DNA from: an uncultured Bacillota bacterium
Lineage (GTDB): Bacteria > Bacillota > Clostridia > UBA1381
Assembly: GCA_949297205.1 (NCBI GenBank)
Contig: CASFSH010000178.1
Coordinates: 1 to 7,412 of the forward strand
Direction of reading: 5' to 3'
DNA length: 7,412 nucleotides
Both the position numbers and the translations under genes were made by a program. Below the pieces are notes generated by a model. It was not told the origin of the DNA, searched no databases, and saw only the letters and a list, made by a program, of their open reading frames with translations. Below, piece by piece: positions 1 to 5,544 of the stretch. Each line of letters opens with the position of its first letter. Position 1 is the stretch's first letter.

Positions 1-558
1 TGTCCAGCAAACTGCTTTATATCCGCCAAGAAAAGTATAAACCAATATGATGCAGGCAAATATTATCATTGCGGCAGTTTCGTTAAGACTTGGGAATAAT
101 GTTGTGAATACCGTACTTCCGGCAACATAACCCGACGCAACATAAATTGTAAAACTTACAAGAAATACTACAGCGCAAATAATTTTCAATGCAGGGTTTG
201 CGGACATAAACCTGTTTGACAGATACTGCGGAAAAGTTATGGAGTCTTTAGAAGCCTTTGAAAATTTTCTAAGTCTTTTTGCAACTATTATCCAGTTAAG
301 AGATGTACCTATTACAAGACCTATTCCGATCCATGCCTGTCCCAAACCGAATGCAAGTATACTTCCCGGCAAGCCCATCAACAGCCATGCACTCATATCA
401 GACGCTTGTGCACTCATTGCAGTAACCCACGGCCCCATTTTTCTTCCTCCGAGAAAATACTCCGATTCTCCGTTTTTGTTCTTTGTCTTTACAAAGAAAT
501 ATATTCCCACTCCCAGAACAACTATAAAATAAAGAATAAATGCTAATACTTCCGACAT
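1..558 (-). CDS. putP: Sodium/proline symporter PutP, N-terminal part (runs off window)
   Basis: Reading leftward from the ATG at 558-556, 186 codons stay open to the window edge, so the C-terminal portion (the family is about 500 aa) is missing. The product is an integral membrane sodium:solute symporter (SSS family) of the PutP type, importing proline with Na+. Visible features are a first membrane helix at about residues 4-23, the loop GGRKMGPW (37-44), and the PutP signature SDMSAWLLMGLPG (53-65). D54 and S56 of that signature match E. coli Asp55 (Na+ site) and Ser57. Further helices span about 66-92 and 124-140, followed by FTIYVASGYVAG (136-147) and YTFLGGY (174-180). An SD site (plus-strand ctccccttac, about 565-574) lies 6-7 nt before the ATG. 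The gene has its own promoter and is separated from galE by a terminator. Ala57 stands where E. coli has Gly58. Proline as substrate is inferred from family resemblance. Confidence 0.93.
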   Translation of the reverse strand, partial: MSEVLAFILYFIVVLGVGIYFFVKTKNKNGESEYFLGGRKMGPWVTAMSAQASDMSAWLLMGLPGSILAFGLGQAWIGIGLVIGTSLNWIIVAKRLRKFSKASKDSITFPQYLSNRFMSANPALKIICAVVFLVSFTIYVASGYVAGSTVFTTLFPSLNETAAMIIFACIILVYTFLGGYKAVCWT

Positions 559-592
559 TTTTTTCTCCCCTTACTTTTATATAATATTGGCT

Positions 593-621
593 ATTATATC
601 ATAATGTACCATAAATTGCAA
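593..621 (-). promoter_or_regulatory. Sigma-A-type promoter of putP
   Basis: On the minus strand the -35 element is TTGCAA (616-621) and the -10 element is a perfect TATAAT (593-598), separated by exactly 17 bp. Transcription would start near 586, about 28 nt before the putP start codon. It lies just downstream of the galE terminator, which suggests putP is expressed independently of galE. Confidence 0.75.
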
Positions 622-649
622 TAAAAAATTTTTTTTATTTTTTATCTTA

Positions 650-683
650 TAAAAAATACAAGGGTTTTTATTCCCCTTGTATT
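650..683 (-). terminator. Rho-independent terminator of galE
   Basis: A perfect 10-bp inverted repeat, AATACAAGGG (655-664) and CCCTTGTATT (674-683), encloses a 9-nt loop. On the minus strand it begins 12 nt after the galE stop codon and is followed by a T-run (the A-run at 650-656 of the plus strand). On the plus strand the trailing sequence is not a clean T-tract, so it most likely works leftward only, insulating putP from galE. Confidence 0.88.
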
Positions 684-695
684 CTTATTTAGATA

Positions 696-1709
696 TTAAT
701 CATTAAATCCGTTTGGATGCTTGCTCTGCCATCTCCAGCTGTCCTCACACATTTCTTCTATTCCTCTTTCCGCAGACCATCCCAATTCTTCCCTTGCTTT
801 TTTAGGATCAGCATAACACTGAGCTATATCTCCGGGACGTCTTCCTTCAATTTTATAAGGAATTTCTTTTCCGCAGGCTTTCTCAAATGCATGAATAACA
901 TCAAGCACCGAATATCCTTTTCCCGTTCCCAAATTATATATATGAACACCCTGCACATTTGTTTTCTTTTCCAGTGCTTTTAAATGTCCCAATGCAAGAT
1001 CCACAACATGAATATAATCTCTTACACCCGTACCGTCGGGAGTATCGTAATCATTTCCGAATACGTGTACATACTCCAATCTTCCCACTGCAACCTGTGC
1101 AACATAAGGAAGAAGGTTATTCGGTATTCCTTTCGGATCTTCTCCCATATCTCCGCATTTATTTGCACCGATAGGATTGAAATATCTCAATAAAGTTACA
1201 GACCATTTATTATTTGCTTTGTAAACATCCTGCATAATATTTTCTATCATTAACTTTGTAGATCCGTAAGGATTTGTTGTTGACAACGGAAAATCTTCCG
1301 TAATGGGAACAGTTTTCGGCATTCCGTAAACTGTTGCGGATGATGAAAATACAATATTGAAAACATTATGCTTTTCCATTATGTCAAGCAGATTTAAAGT
1401 TCCCGTTATATTGTTATGATAATATCTGATAGGTATTTTTGTAGATTCTCCAACAGCCTTCAATCCCGCAAAATGTATTACGGAATCAAATTTATTTTCT
1501 TCAAATACTTTGTTTGTTGCTTCATAATCAAGTAAATCTGTTTTATAGAATTTAAAATCTTTTCCCGTAAGCTTCTTTACTGCGTCAATACACTTTTCCG
1601 ATGAATTGTCAAGATTATCAAGTACAACAATTTCATATCCCGCATTCAACAATTCAACACAGGTATGACTTCCGATATATCCGGCTCCGCCTGTAACCAA
1701 TATTTTCAT
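696..1709 (-). CDS. galE: UDP-glucose 4-epimerase (UDP-hexose 4-epimerase) GalE
   Basis: The 337-residue product is full length for the family (E. coli GalE is 338 aa). It interconverts UDP-glucose and UDP-galactose in the cytoplasm, using tightly bound NAD+, for the Leloir pathway and for surface-glycan precursors. It is an extended short-chain dehydrogenase/reductase. The Rossmann nucleotide motif TGGAGYIG is at residues 6-13, with D31 at the end of strand 2. SSSATVYG lies at 122-129, the catalytic pair is Y148xxxK152, YFNPIGA is at 176-182, and RRPGD is at 290-294. The start at 1709-1707 is preferred over an ATG 24 nt upstream. It puts MKILVTGG at the N-terminus as in homologues and places a strong SD (GGAGGG, 1715-1720) 5 nt away, whereas the upstream ATG would bury that SD in the coding region. 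C298 occupies the position of E. coli Tyr299, which suggests acceptance of N-acetylated UDP-hexosamines too. The gene is monocistronic, with its own promoter and terminator. Confidence 0.97.
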   Translation of the reverse strand: MKILVTGGAGYIGSHTCVELLNAGYEIVVLDNLDNSSEKCIDAVKKLTGKDFKFYKTDLLDYEATNKVFEENKFDSVIHFAGLKAVGESTKIPIRYYHNNITGTLNLLDIMEKHNVFNIVFSSSATVYGMPKTVPITEDFPLSTTNPYGSTKLMIENIMQDVYKANNKWSVTLLRYFNPIGANKCGDMGEDPKGIPNNLLPYVAQVAVGRLEYVHVFGNDYDTPDGTGVRDYIHVVDLALGHLKALEKKTNVQGVHIYNLGTGKGYSVLDVIHAFEKACGKEIPYKIEGRRPGDIAQCYADPKKAREELGWSAERGIEEMCEDSWRWQSKHPNGFND

Positions 1710-1788
1710 ATTAACCCTCCATTCCGCCACCATCGCGGCAGCTTAACTACATAAATTATTTTTACTTTAATTTCTTATCATTTTCTTT

Positions 1789-1817
1789 ATTATATATTAT
1801 ATGTATTTTTTTTTCAA
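1789..1817 (-). promoter_or_regulatory. Sigma-A-type promoter of galE
   Basis: On the minus strand, -35 TTGAAA (1812-1817) and -10 TATAAT (1789-1794) are separated by 17 bp. A second overlapping TATAAT occurs at 1796-1801, but its spacing is only 10 bp. The predicted start near 1782 leaves an untranslated leader of about 70 nt before galE. It diverges from the promoter of the PHP-domain gene, and the two -35 elements lie only 8 bp apart. Confidence 0.72.
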
Positions 1818-1850
1818 TATCATAATTGTTTTTTTTTTAATATTATGATA
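1818..1850. repeat. Inverted repeat between divergent galE and PHP-gene promoters
   Basis: TATCATAAT (1818-1826) and ATTATGATA (1842-1850) are perfect 9-bp inverted arms separated by 15 bp. The left arm abuts the galE -35 element. The right arm overlaps the -10 region of the rightward promoter. The position suits an operator for a dimeric regulator of both genes, but the region is extremely AT-rich, so chance is a real alternative. Confidence 0.4.
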
Positions 1851-1854
1851 AAAT
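1826..1854 (+). promoter_or_regulatory. Probable promoter of the PHP-domain gene
   Basis: The -10 element TAAAAT (1849-1854, one mismatch to TATAAT) is preceded by an extended -10 TG dinucleotide at 1846-1847. A weak -35, TTGTTT (1826-1831), lies 17 bp upstream. Transcription would start near 1861, about 60 nt before the start codon. Confidence 0.55.
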
Positions 1855-1923
1855 ATATATAAATTAAATTTATTATTAAAAAAAATTATGAATTTTTATA
1901 TTAGAAAATAACGGAGAATTAAA

Positions 1924-2574
1924 ATGAGAACAACAGATCTGCACAATCATACCAAATTCAGTTATGACGGTACAAATACCTGCGAAGAAATAATAGAGAA
2001 CGGAATAAAGAAAGGCATTTCCGTTATAGGCATAAGCGATCACCAATTTTCAATAAACAATCTTGACCAATATATTGAAAAAGTGAATGAATGTAAAGAA
2101 AAATATAAGGATAAAATAACCGTTAAATGCGGATTGGAGATAGGTCTGCGTCCAAAACCATCAGACCTTGTTTCCTTTAACCGCAAAGGCCTTGACTACT
2201 GTCTTTTTGAAAGTCTTGACAGCAACAGGGATTATACAATGGATCTTTATGAATTTTTAGAATGGACAAGACTCTTTAATATGCCGAAAGGTCTTGCACA
2301 TACCGATATTTTCAGACTTTCCGAAAAATATCATACCGACATTTTAAAATTAATGAAAGAATACAATTTGTTCTGGGAAATAAACACCTCGGGTAATTAT
2401 ACTTATTACTACGATTTTATTACTAATTTCAGCAAACAGCAAATAATAAAAAAAAGCGGTATTTCCATCAGTATAGGTTCAGATACACATTATGTTAATG
2501 ATTTGAAAACAGAAAAATTACGTTCTGCTCATAATCTTGTATCAAGTCTTGGTAATCCTATTATTTTTTTATAA
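1924..2574 (+). CDS. PHP-domain metal-dependent hydrolase (putative phosphoesterase)
   Basis: This 216-residue cytoplasmic protein consists of a single PHP (polymerase and histidinol phosphatase) domain, the trinuclear-metal fold seen in HisK-type histidinol phosphatases and YcdX-like phosphatases. Visible motifs in order are DLHNH (5-9, metal ligands H7 and H9), SDH (38-40, H40), GLEIG (70-74, E72), AHTD (125-128, H126), EINTSG (152-157) and GSDTH (185-189, D187 and H189). The histidine normally found between the Glu and the next His (the GxH segment, His101 in YcdX) is absent; the aligned stretch is CLFESLD (93-99). The gene uses an ATG preceded by GGAGA (1913-1917) at good spacing. It diverges from galE and lies 131 bp upstream of dnaA. 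No signal peptide, membrane segment or histidine-pathway neighbour is visible, so the substrate cannot be named. Histidinol-phosphate is one possibility among several small phosphates or nucleotides. Confidence 0.85.
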   Translation: MRTTDLHNHTKFSYDGTNTCEEIIENGIKKGISVIGISDHQFSINNLDQYIEKVNECKEKYKDKITVKCGLEIGLRPKPSDLVSFNRKGLDYCLFESLDSNRDYTMDLYEFLEWTRLFNMPKGLAHTDIFRLSEKYHTDILKLMKEYNLFWEINTSGNYTYYYDFITNFSKQQIIKKSGISISIGSDTHYVNDLKTEKLRSAHNLVSSLGNPIIFL

Positions 2575-2606
2575 ATTAATTATTATAAATTCTTACATAA
2601 TACCAA

Positions 2607-2635
2607 TTGAAATTTTTATGATTTTGTGATATAAT
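2607..2635 (+). promoter_or_regulatory. Strong promoter of dnaA
   Basis: -35 TTGAAA (2607-2612) and a perfect TATAAT (2630-2635) are spaced 17 bp apart, and an extended -10 TG at 2627-2628 strengthens the site. The predicted start near 2642 gives a leader of about 64 nt, rich in A and T, before dnaA. I found no consensus DnaA box in the 131-bp spacer, so classical autorepression at the promoter is not apparent. Confidence 0.85.
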
Positions 2636-2705
2636 AGAAGAACTGTATAAAATAAATTTTTTCTTATTTTTATTTAAATTACCAAAAAAGGCGGTAGATA
2701 AAAAA

Positions 2706-4070
2706 ATGGATATTAATGATGTATGGAATCATGCACAACCTTATATCCGTACCGATATAAATTCAATTGTTGCATACAATACATACTTAAAAGACTCTTT
2801 TGCGGTATCTTACGAAAACAATATATTCACCATTGCCGTAACTTTACCCACAAGAAAAAAAATGATAGAAATAAAATACAAATCCATAATTGAATCTTCT
2901 TTAAGAAAAATAATTGCAAAACCGGTTATATTAAATGTCATTCTATCCGATACTATTCCGCAGCAGCAGCCGTCGGAAACGTTTGAAGAAAAAAAGGAAG
3001 ACGACCAAAATACAAACATTGAAAAGCCTTTGCAAAAATCTTCCCTTGTAAGAAAAAACAATCTTAATCCACGTTATACAATGGAAAATTTCGTTGTGGG
3101 AAAATCCAACTCATATGCTTTTGCGGCAGCGCAGAATGTTGTAAATTCTCCCGCACAAAATTACAACCCTTTATTTTTGTACGGAAAATCAGGATTGGGT
3201 AAAACACATCTTATGCAGGCTATCGGAAATGAAATATTAAAAAGAAATCCAAATATGACCGTATTATACGTCACCAGTGAACAATTTACCAATGATATGG
3301 TTGAATGTATCAAAGAAAAAAACATGGAAGAATTCAGACGTACTTACCGTGACGTTGATGTTCTTTTGGTGGATGACGTTCAGTTTATAGAAGGAAAAGA
3401 CGGTACTCAGGAAGAATTTTTCCATACATTTAATGACCTTCATATGAAAAACAAACAGATTGTTCTTACCAGTGACCGAAAACCTAAAGACCTAATAACT
3501 CTTGAAGAAAGACTCAGAACAAGATTTGAATGGGGATTATCCATTGATGTGGTTATCCCGGATTATGAAACCCGTGTTGCGATTTTAAGAACCAAAGCAG
3601 AAAGTCTTAATATTAAAATAGATGATGAAATTTACGAGTATATAGCTCAAAGAGTAAATTCCAACGTACGTGAACTTGAGGGAGCACTTTCAAAAATAAT
3701 TTCCTATGCCGGAATTTCACATAAAGAAATAGATATTGATCTTGCGGAATATTCCCTTGCTTCAATGGCTTCGGATGAAGTTCAGATAACTCCTCAGATG
3801 ATTATTGACCGTGTAAGCAGTTTTTACAAATTAAATCCCGATGATCTGACGGGACCTTCACGAGTTAAAGAAATAGTAAATCCGCGTCACATTGCAATGT
3901 ATCTTTGCAAAACTCTTACCGATATGAATTTTGTTACCATTGCCAAAGTTTTCGGTAACCGTGACAGAACATCGGTAATGCACGGTGTTGACAGAATAAT
4001 GAAAAATATGATTACCGACAACGATCTTAAGTCGGAAATAGATTTTATCACAAAAGATTTGACGCCTTAA
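2706..4070 (+). CDS. dnaA: Chromosomal replication initiator protein DnaA
   Basis: The 454-residue product is an ATP-dependent initiator that binds DnaA boxes at oriC, oligomerises and melts the origin. All four domains are recognisable: helicase-loading/oligomerisation domain I (about 1-80), a short charged linker (about 81-118), the AAA+ domain (about 119-345) and the C-terminal DNA-binding domain (about 350-454). The Walker A motif is GKSGLGKT (160-167) and Walker B is LLVDD (220-224). QFIEGKDGTQEEFFHTFN (226-243) follows. Sensor I is TSD (255-257), the arginine finger lies in RTRFEWG (R273), and sensor II is R322 in VREL. The DNA-binding signature reads FGNRDRTSVMHG (416-427), where most DnaA proteins have RDHTT; R386 matches E. 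coli Arg399. The SD AAGGCGGT (2688-2695) lies 10 nt before the ATG. oriC follows directly. The gene is transcribed toward the origin, from its own strong promoter. Confidence 0.98.
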   Translation: MDINDVWNHAQPYIRTDINSIVAYNTYLKDSFAVSYENNIFTIAVTLPTRKKMIEIKYKSIIESSLRKIIAKPVILNVILSDTIPQQQPSETFEEKKEDDQNTNIEKPLQKSSLVRKNNLNPRYTMENFVVGKSNSYAFAAAQNVVNSPAQNYNPLFLYGKSGLGKTHLMQAIGNEILKRNPNMTVLYVTSEQFTNDMVECIKEKNMEEFRRTYRDVDVLLVDDVQFIEGKDGTQEEFFHTFNDLHMKNKQIVLTSDRKPKDLITLEERLRTRFEWGLSIDVVIPDYETRVAILRTKAESLNIKIDDEIYEYIAQRVNSNVRELEGALSKIISYAGISHKEIDIDLAEYSLASMASDEVQITPQMIIDRVSSFYKLNPDDLTGPSRVKEIVNPRHIAMYLCKTLTDMNFVTIAKVFGNRDRTSVMHGVDRIMKNMITDNDLKSEIDFITKDLTP

Positions 4071-4072
4071 AC

Positions 4073-4198
4073 TTATCCACTTATACACGTTAATAACTCT
4101 TTTTTATATGTGAATAACTTTTTGGTCAAAATGACGTGTGAATAACTCTTAATAACCTATAACTTATCCACAGTTATTAACACCTGCAATGTGAATAA
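4073..4198. repeat. DnaA-box cluster
   Basis: Against the consensus TTATNCACA, perfect boxes lie at 4109-4117 (minus), 4137-4145 (minus), 4164-4172 (plus, TTATCCACA) and 4190-4198 (minus). One-mismatch boxes lie at 4073-4081 (TTATCCACT, plus), 4081-4089 (TTATACACG, plus) and 4174-4182 (TTATTAACA, plus). The first box begins 2 bp after the dnaA stop codon. Box starts at 4081, 4109, 4137, 4164 and 4190 are nearly evenly spaced (28, 28, 27, 26 bp). Confidence 0.95.
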
Positions 4199-4238
4199 AT
4201 TTTCAAGTGTTTATGGGAACAAATACTGCTTATACCAC

Positions 4239-4289
4239 ATATTCACTCCCCCTACTATTATTACTTCTATATATATTATAATATATATT
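4239..4289. other. DNA unwinding element with DnaA-trios
   Basis: A degenerate DnaA box, ATATTCACT (4239-4247, 7 of 9), abuts the C-tract CCCCC (4248-4252). Six in-register triplets CTA-CTA-TTA-TTA-CTT-CTA (4252-4269) follow. On the opposite strand these read 3'-GAT-GAT-AAT-AAT-GAA-GAT, each fitting the DnaA-trio consensus 3'-[G/A]A[T/A]. They run into an uninterrupted 22-bp A/T tract (4268-4289), the likely first melted segment. This is where DnaA would assemble on single-stranded DNA and the helicase would be loaded. Confidence 0.85.
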
Positions 4290-4302
4290 GTACGTACGTA
4301 CA
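4289..4302. repeat. 14-bp perfect palindrome at the edge of the unwinding element
   Basis: TGTACGTACGTACA is a perfect palindrome centred between 4295 and 4296, built from tandem TACG units. It sits directly after the AT tract and about 80 bp before dnaN. It could be a binding site for a dimeric protein or a cruciform-forming boundary. No known regulator site is recognised. Confidence 0.6.
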
Positions 4303-4363
4303 TATAACACCCTGAAAAAAAATTTCTTCTAAAAAGTTATTCATCATTGTAAAAAATTTACTA

Positions 4364-4378
4364 AAAAGGATTCGGTGA
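4364..4378 (+). promoter_or_regulatory. dnaN ribosome-binding region that decides the start
   Basis: AAAAGGA (4364-4370) and GGTGA (4374-4378) both match parts of the anti-SD complement. GGTGA lies 5 nt before the ATG at 4384. A GTG at 4375-4377 is also in frame but falls inside this region. The ATG is preferred because it aligns exactly with known clamp N-termini. Confidence 0.6.
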
Positions 4379-4383
4379 AAAAA

Positions 4384-5514
4384 ATGAATATAAAATTCAA
4401 TAAATATACCTTTCTTGAAATTATAAATACAGTACAAAAAGCAGTAACATCAAAATCCGTAATGCCTATTCTTGAATGTATCAAAATAGAAACGTACAGT
4501 GATGGAAACATTATTGTTACAGCAAACAATCTGGATATATGCATTGAATACAGAACAGTATGTGATGTATATGAAGAAGGTTCTATTGCTATAAGCTCAA
4601 AAATTTTCGGTGAAATAATAAGACGTTTTTCGGGAGAAGACGTTTATGTGAAAGTAAATCCCATAAACAATGTTATGACATTGAAATGCGGAAACAGTGA
4701 ATTTGACATTCAGGGATTGAATGCGGATGAGTACCCATCAATTCCGGAAGTCAGTGATGATTATGAATTTTTTATCAAAGAAGAAAATTTGAAAAGAATG
4801 ATAAGAAAAACGATTTTCGCATTGTCAACAAACGAATCAAAAAAACCTATACTTACAGGGTCGTTGTTTGAAATAGATACCGGAGTTCTGACAATTGTTT
4901 CAACTGATGGATTCAGAATGGCAAAAATAGAAATGACTGTTGATTCATCTTTGAAAAACACAAAATTTGTTATTCCCGGAATAACTTTAAGAGAACTGAT
5001 GAAAGTTCTTGAAGATAAAGACGATAAAGTAAAGATAGTGGTTGCAAAGAGATATGTAAAATTTTGTTTTGAAAAATATACTGTTGTATCCAGATTGCTT
5101 GAGGGAGAATACATAAAATACAAACCTATTTTCAATACACCTAATAACATAGTTGTTAACGTTAATACCAAACTGTTTACCGAAAGTCTTGAAAGAGCTG
5201 CTCTTATTATAAATGACGATGCACTTGCAAAAAATGAAAAAGTACCGATAAGACTTGACATAAAAGATGACAGAATAGCAATAGATTGTAAAACCGGAAA
5301 AGCAAAGACAAGTGATGAAATACCCGTAAACAAAATAGGCGGGGATTTAGAAATAGGATTTAATCATAAATATTTGCTGGAAGCATTGAGAAGCTGTGAA
5401 GATGAAGAAATCAAGATGGAAATGTCCGGTCCGAAAAGTTCATGTTTTATAGAACCTACCGAAAATAAAGATTATATATACATGATATTACCGGTAAGGC
5501 TTTACGATGAATAA
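4384..5514 (+). CDS. dnaN: DNA polymerase III sliding clamp, beta subunit DnaN
   Basis: The 376-residue product forms the homodimeric ring that tethers the replicative polymerase to DNA and recruits repair and ligation partners. The length and three-domain organisation (about 1-125, 126-250, 251-376) are typical. Recognisable motifs are KAVTSKSVMPILECI (19-33), GLNADEYPSIPE (111-122), STDGFRMA (173-180), SRLLEGEY (236-243) and the C-terminal pocket strand MILPVRL (367-373). The start is the ATG at 4384, which places KAV at residue 19 exactly as in B. subtilis DnaN. The GTG nine bases upstream would add three residues and consume the ribosome-binding site. F177 replaces the partner-pocket histidine (E. 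coli His175). No convincing promoter was found between oriC and the gene, so read-through from dnaA is possible. Two further genes follow within 30 bp each, pointing to an operon. Confidence 0.97.
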   Translation: MNIKFNKYTFLEIINTVQKAVTSKSVMPILECIKIETYSDGNIIVTANNLDICIEYRTVCDVYEEGSIAISSKIFGEIIRRFSGEDVYVKVNPINNVMTLKCGNSEFDIQGLNADEYPSIPEVSDDYEFFIKEENLKRMIRKTIFALSTNESKKPILTGSLFEIDTGVLTIVSTDGFRMAKIEMTVDSSLKNTKFVIPGITLRELMKVLEDKDDKVKIVVAKRYVKFCFEKYTVVSRLLEGEYIKYKPIFNTPNNIVVNVNTKLFTESLERAALIINDDALAKNEKVPIRLDIKDDRIAIDCKTGKAKTSDEIPVNKIGGDLEIGFNHKYLLEALRSCEDEEIKMEMSGPKSSCFIEPTENKDYIYMILPVRLYDE

Positions 5515-5528
5515 AAAATTCCTTAACG

Positions 5529-5544
5529 AAAGAGGTGTCTCTTT
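5529..5544 (+). promoter_or_regulatory. Hairpin enclosing the SD of the hydrolase gene
   Basis: AAAGAG (5529-5534) and CTCTTT (5539-5544) form a perfect 6-bp stem with loop GTGT, and the 3' arm ends at the base before the ATG. The SD AGAGGTG (5531-5537) falls in the 5' arm and loop. The stem is AU-rich and short, so it would only weakly mask the site. It may couple translation to ribosomes finishing dnaN 15-30 nt upstream. Confidence 0.5.

Larger units (their letters stand above)
4073..4302. other. Chromosomal replication origin oriC (dnaA-dnaN intergenic region)
   Basis: This is the only stretch over 300 bp without a gene (4071-4383), and it holds a complete Firmicute-type origin. In order there is a DnaA-box cluster (4073-4198), a 40-bp spacer with a short imperfect hairpin (AGTGTTT 4206-4212 against AAATACT 4221-4227), a degenerate box (4239-4247), a C-tract (4248-4252), DnaA-trios (4252-4269), a 22-bp A/T-only tract (4268-4289) and a palindrome (4289-4302). 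The arrangement box, GC cluster, trio, AT-tract matches the basal unwinding system described in Bacillus subtilis. No comparable box cluster exists upstream of dnaA in this window, so the origin appears to be in one part rather than bipartite, as far as can be seen. Confidence 0.93.

Noticed and set aside
239..532. Open frame on the plus strand across the putP region
   Set aside because: It is antisense to a clearly recognisable SSS-family transporter and shows no ribosome site or domain.
1710..1733. Upstream ATG adding eight residues to GalE
   Set aside because: It would place the strong GGAGGG ribosome site inside the gene, and the extra residues do not occur in the family; the ATG at 1709 gives the normal 337-aa protein.
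2575..2606. Terminator after the PHP-domain gene
   Set aside because: Only AT-rich sequence without a GC-containing stem is present, so read-through into dnaA cannot be excluded.
4073..4198. Short repeats as a CRISPR-like array
   Set aside because: The units are 9 bp, in mixed orientation, and match DnaA boxes in an origin context.
4230..4239. TTATACCACA as an extra DnaA box
   Set aside because: It has one extra base relative to TTATNCACA; without a gap it matches poorly, so it was not counted.
4277..4282. TATAAT as a dnaN promoter
   Set aside because: It is part of the A/T tract of the unwinding element, and no acceptable -35 hexamer exists 16-18 bp upstream.
4375..4383. GTG start for DnaN
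   Set aside because: It lies within the ribosome-binding region, and the ATG at 4384 aligns exactly with known clamp N-termini.
4761..5333. 190-codon minus-strand frame inside dnaN
   Set aside because: It is an antisense shadow of a well-conserved gene, with hydrophobic low-complexity translation and no recognisable motif.
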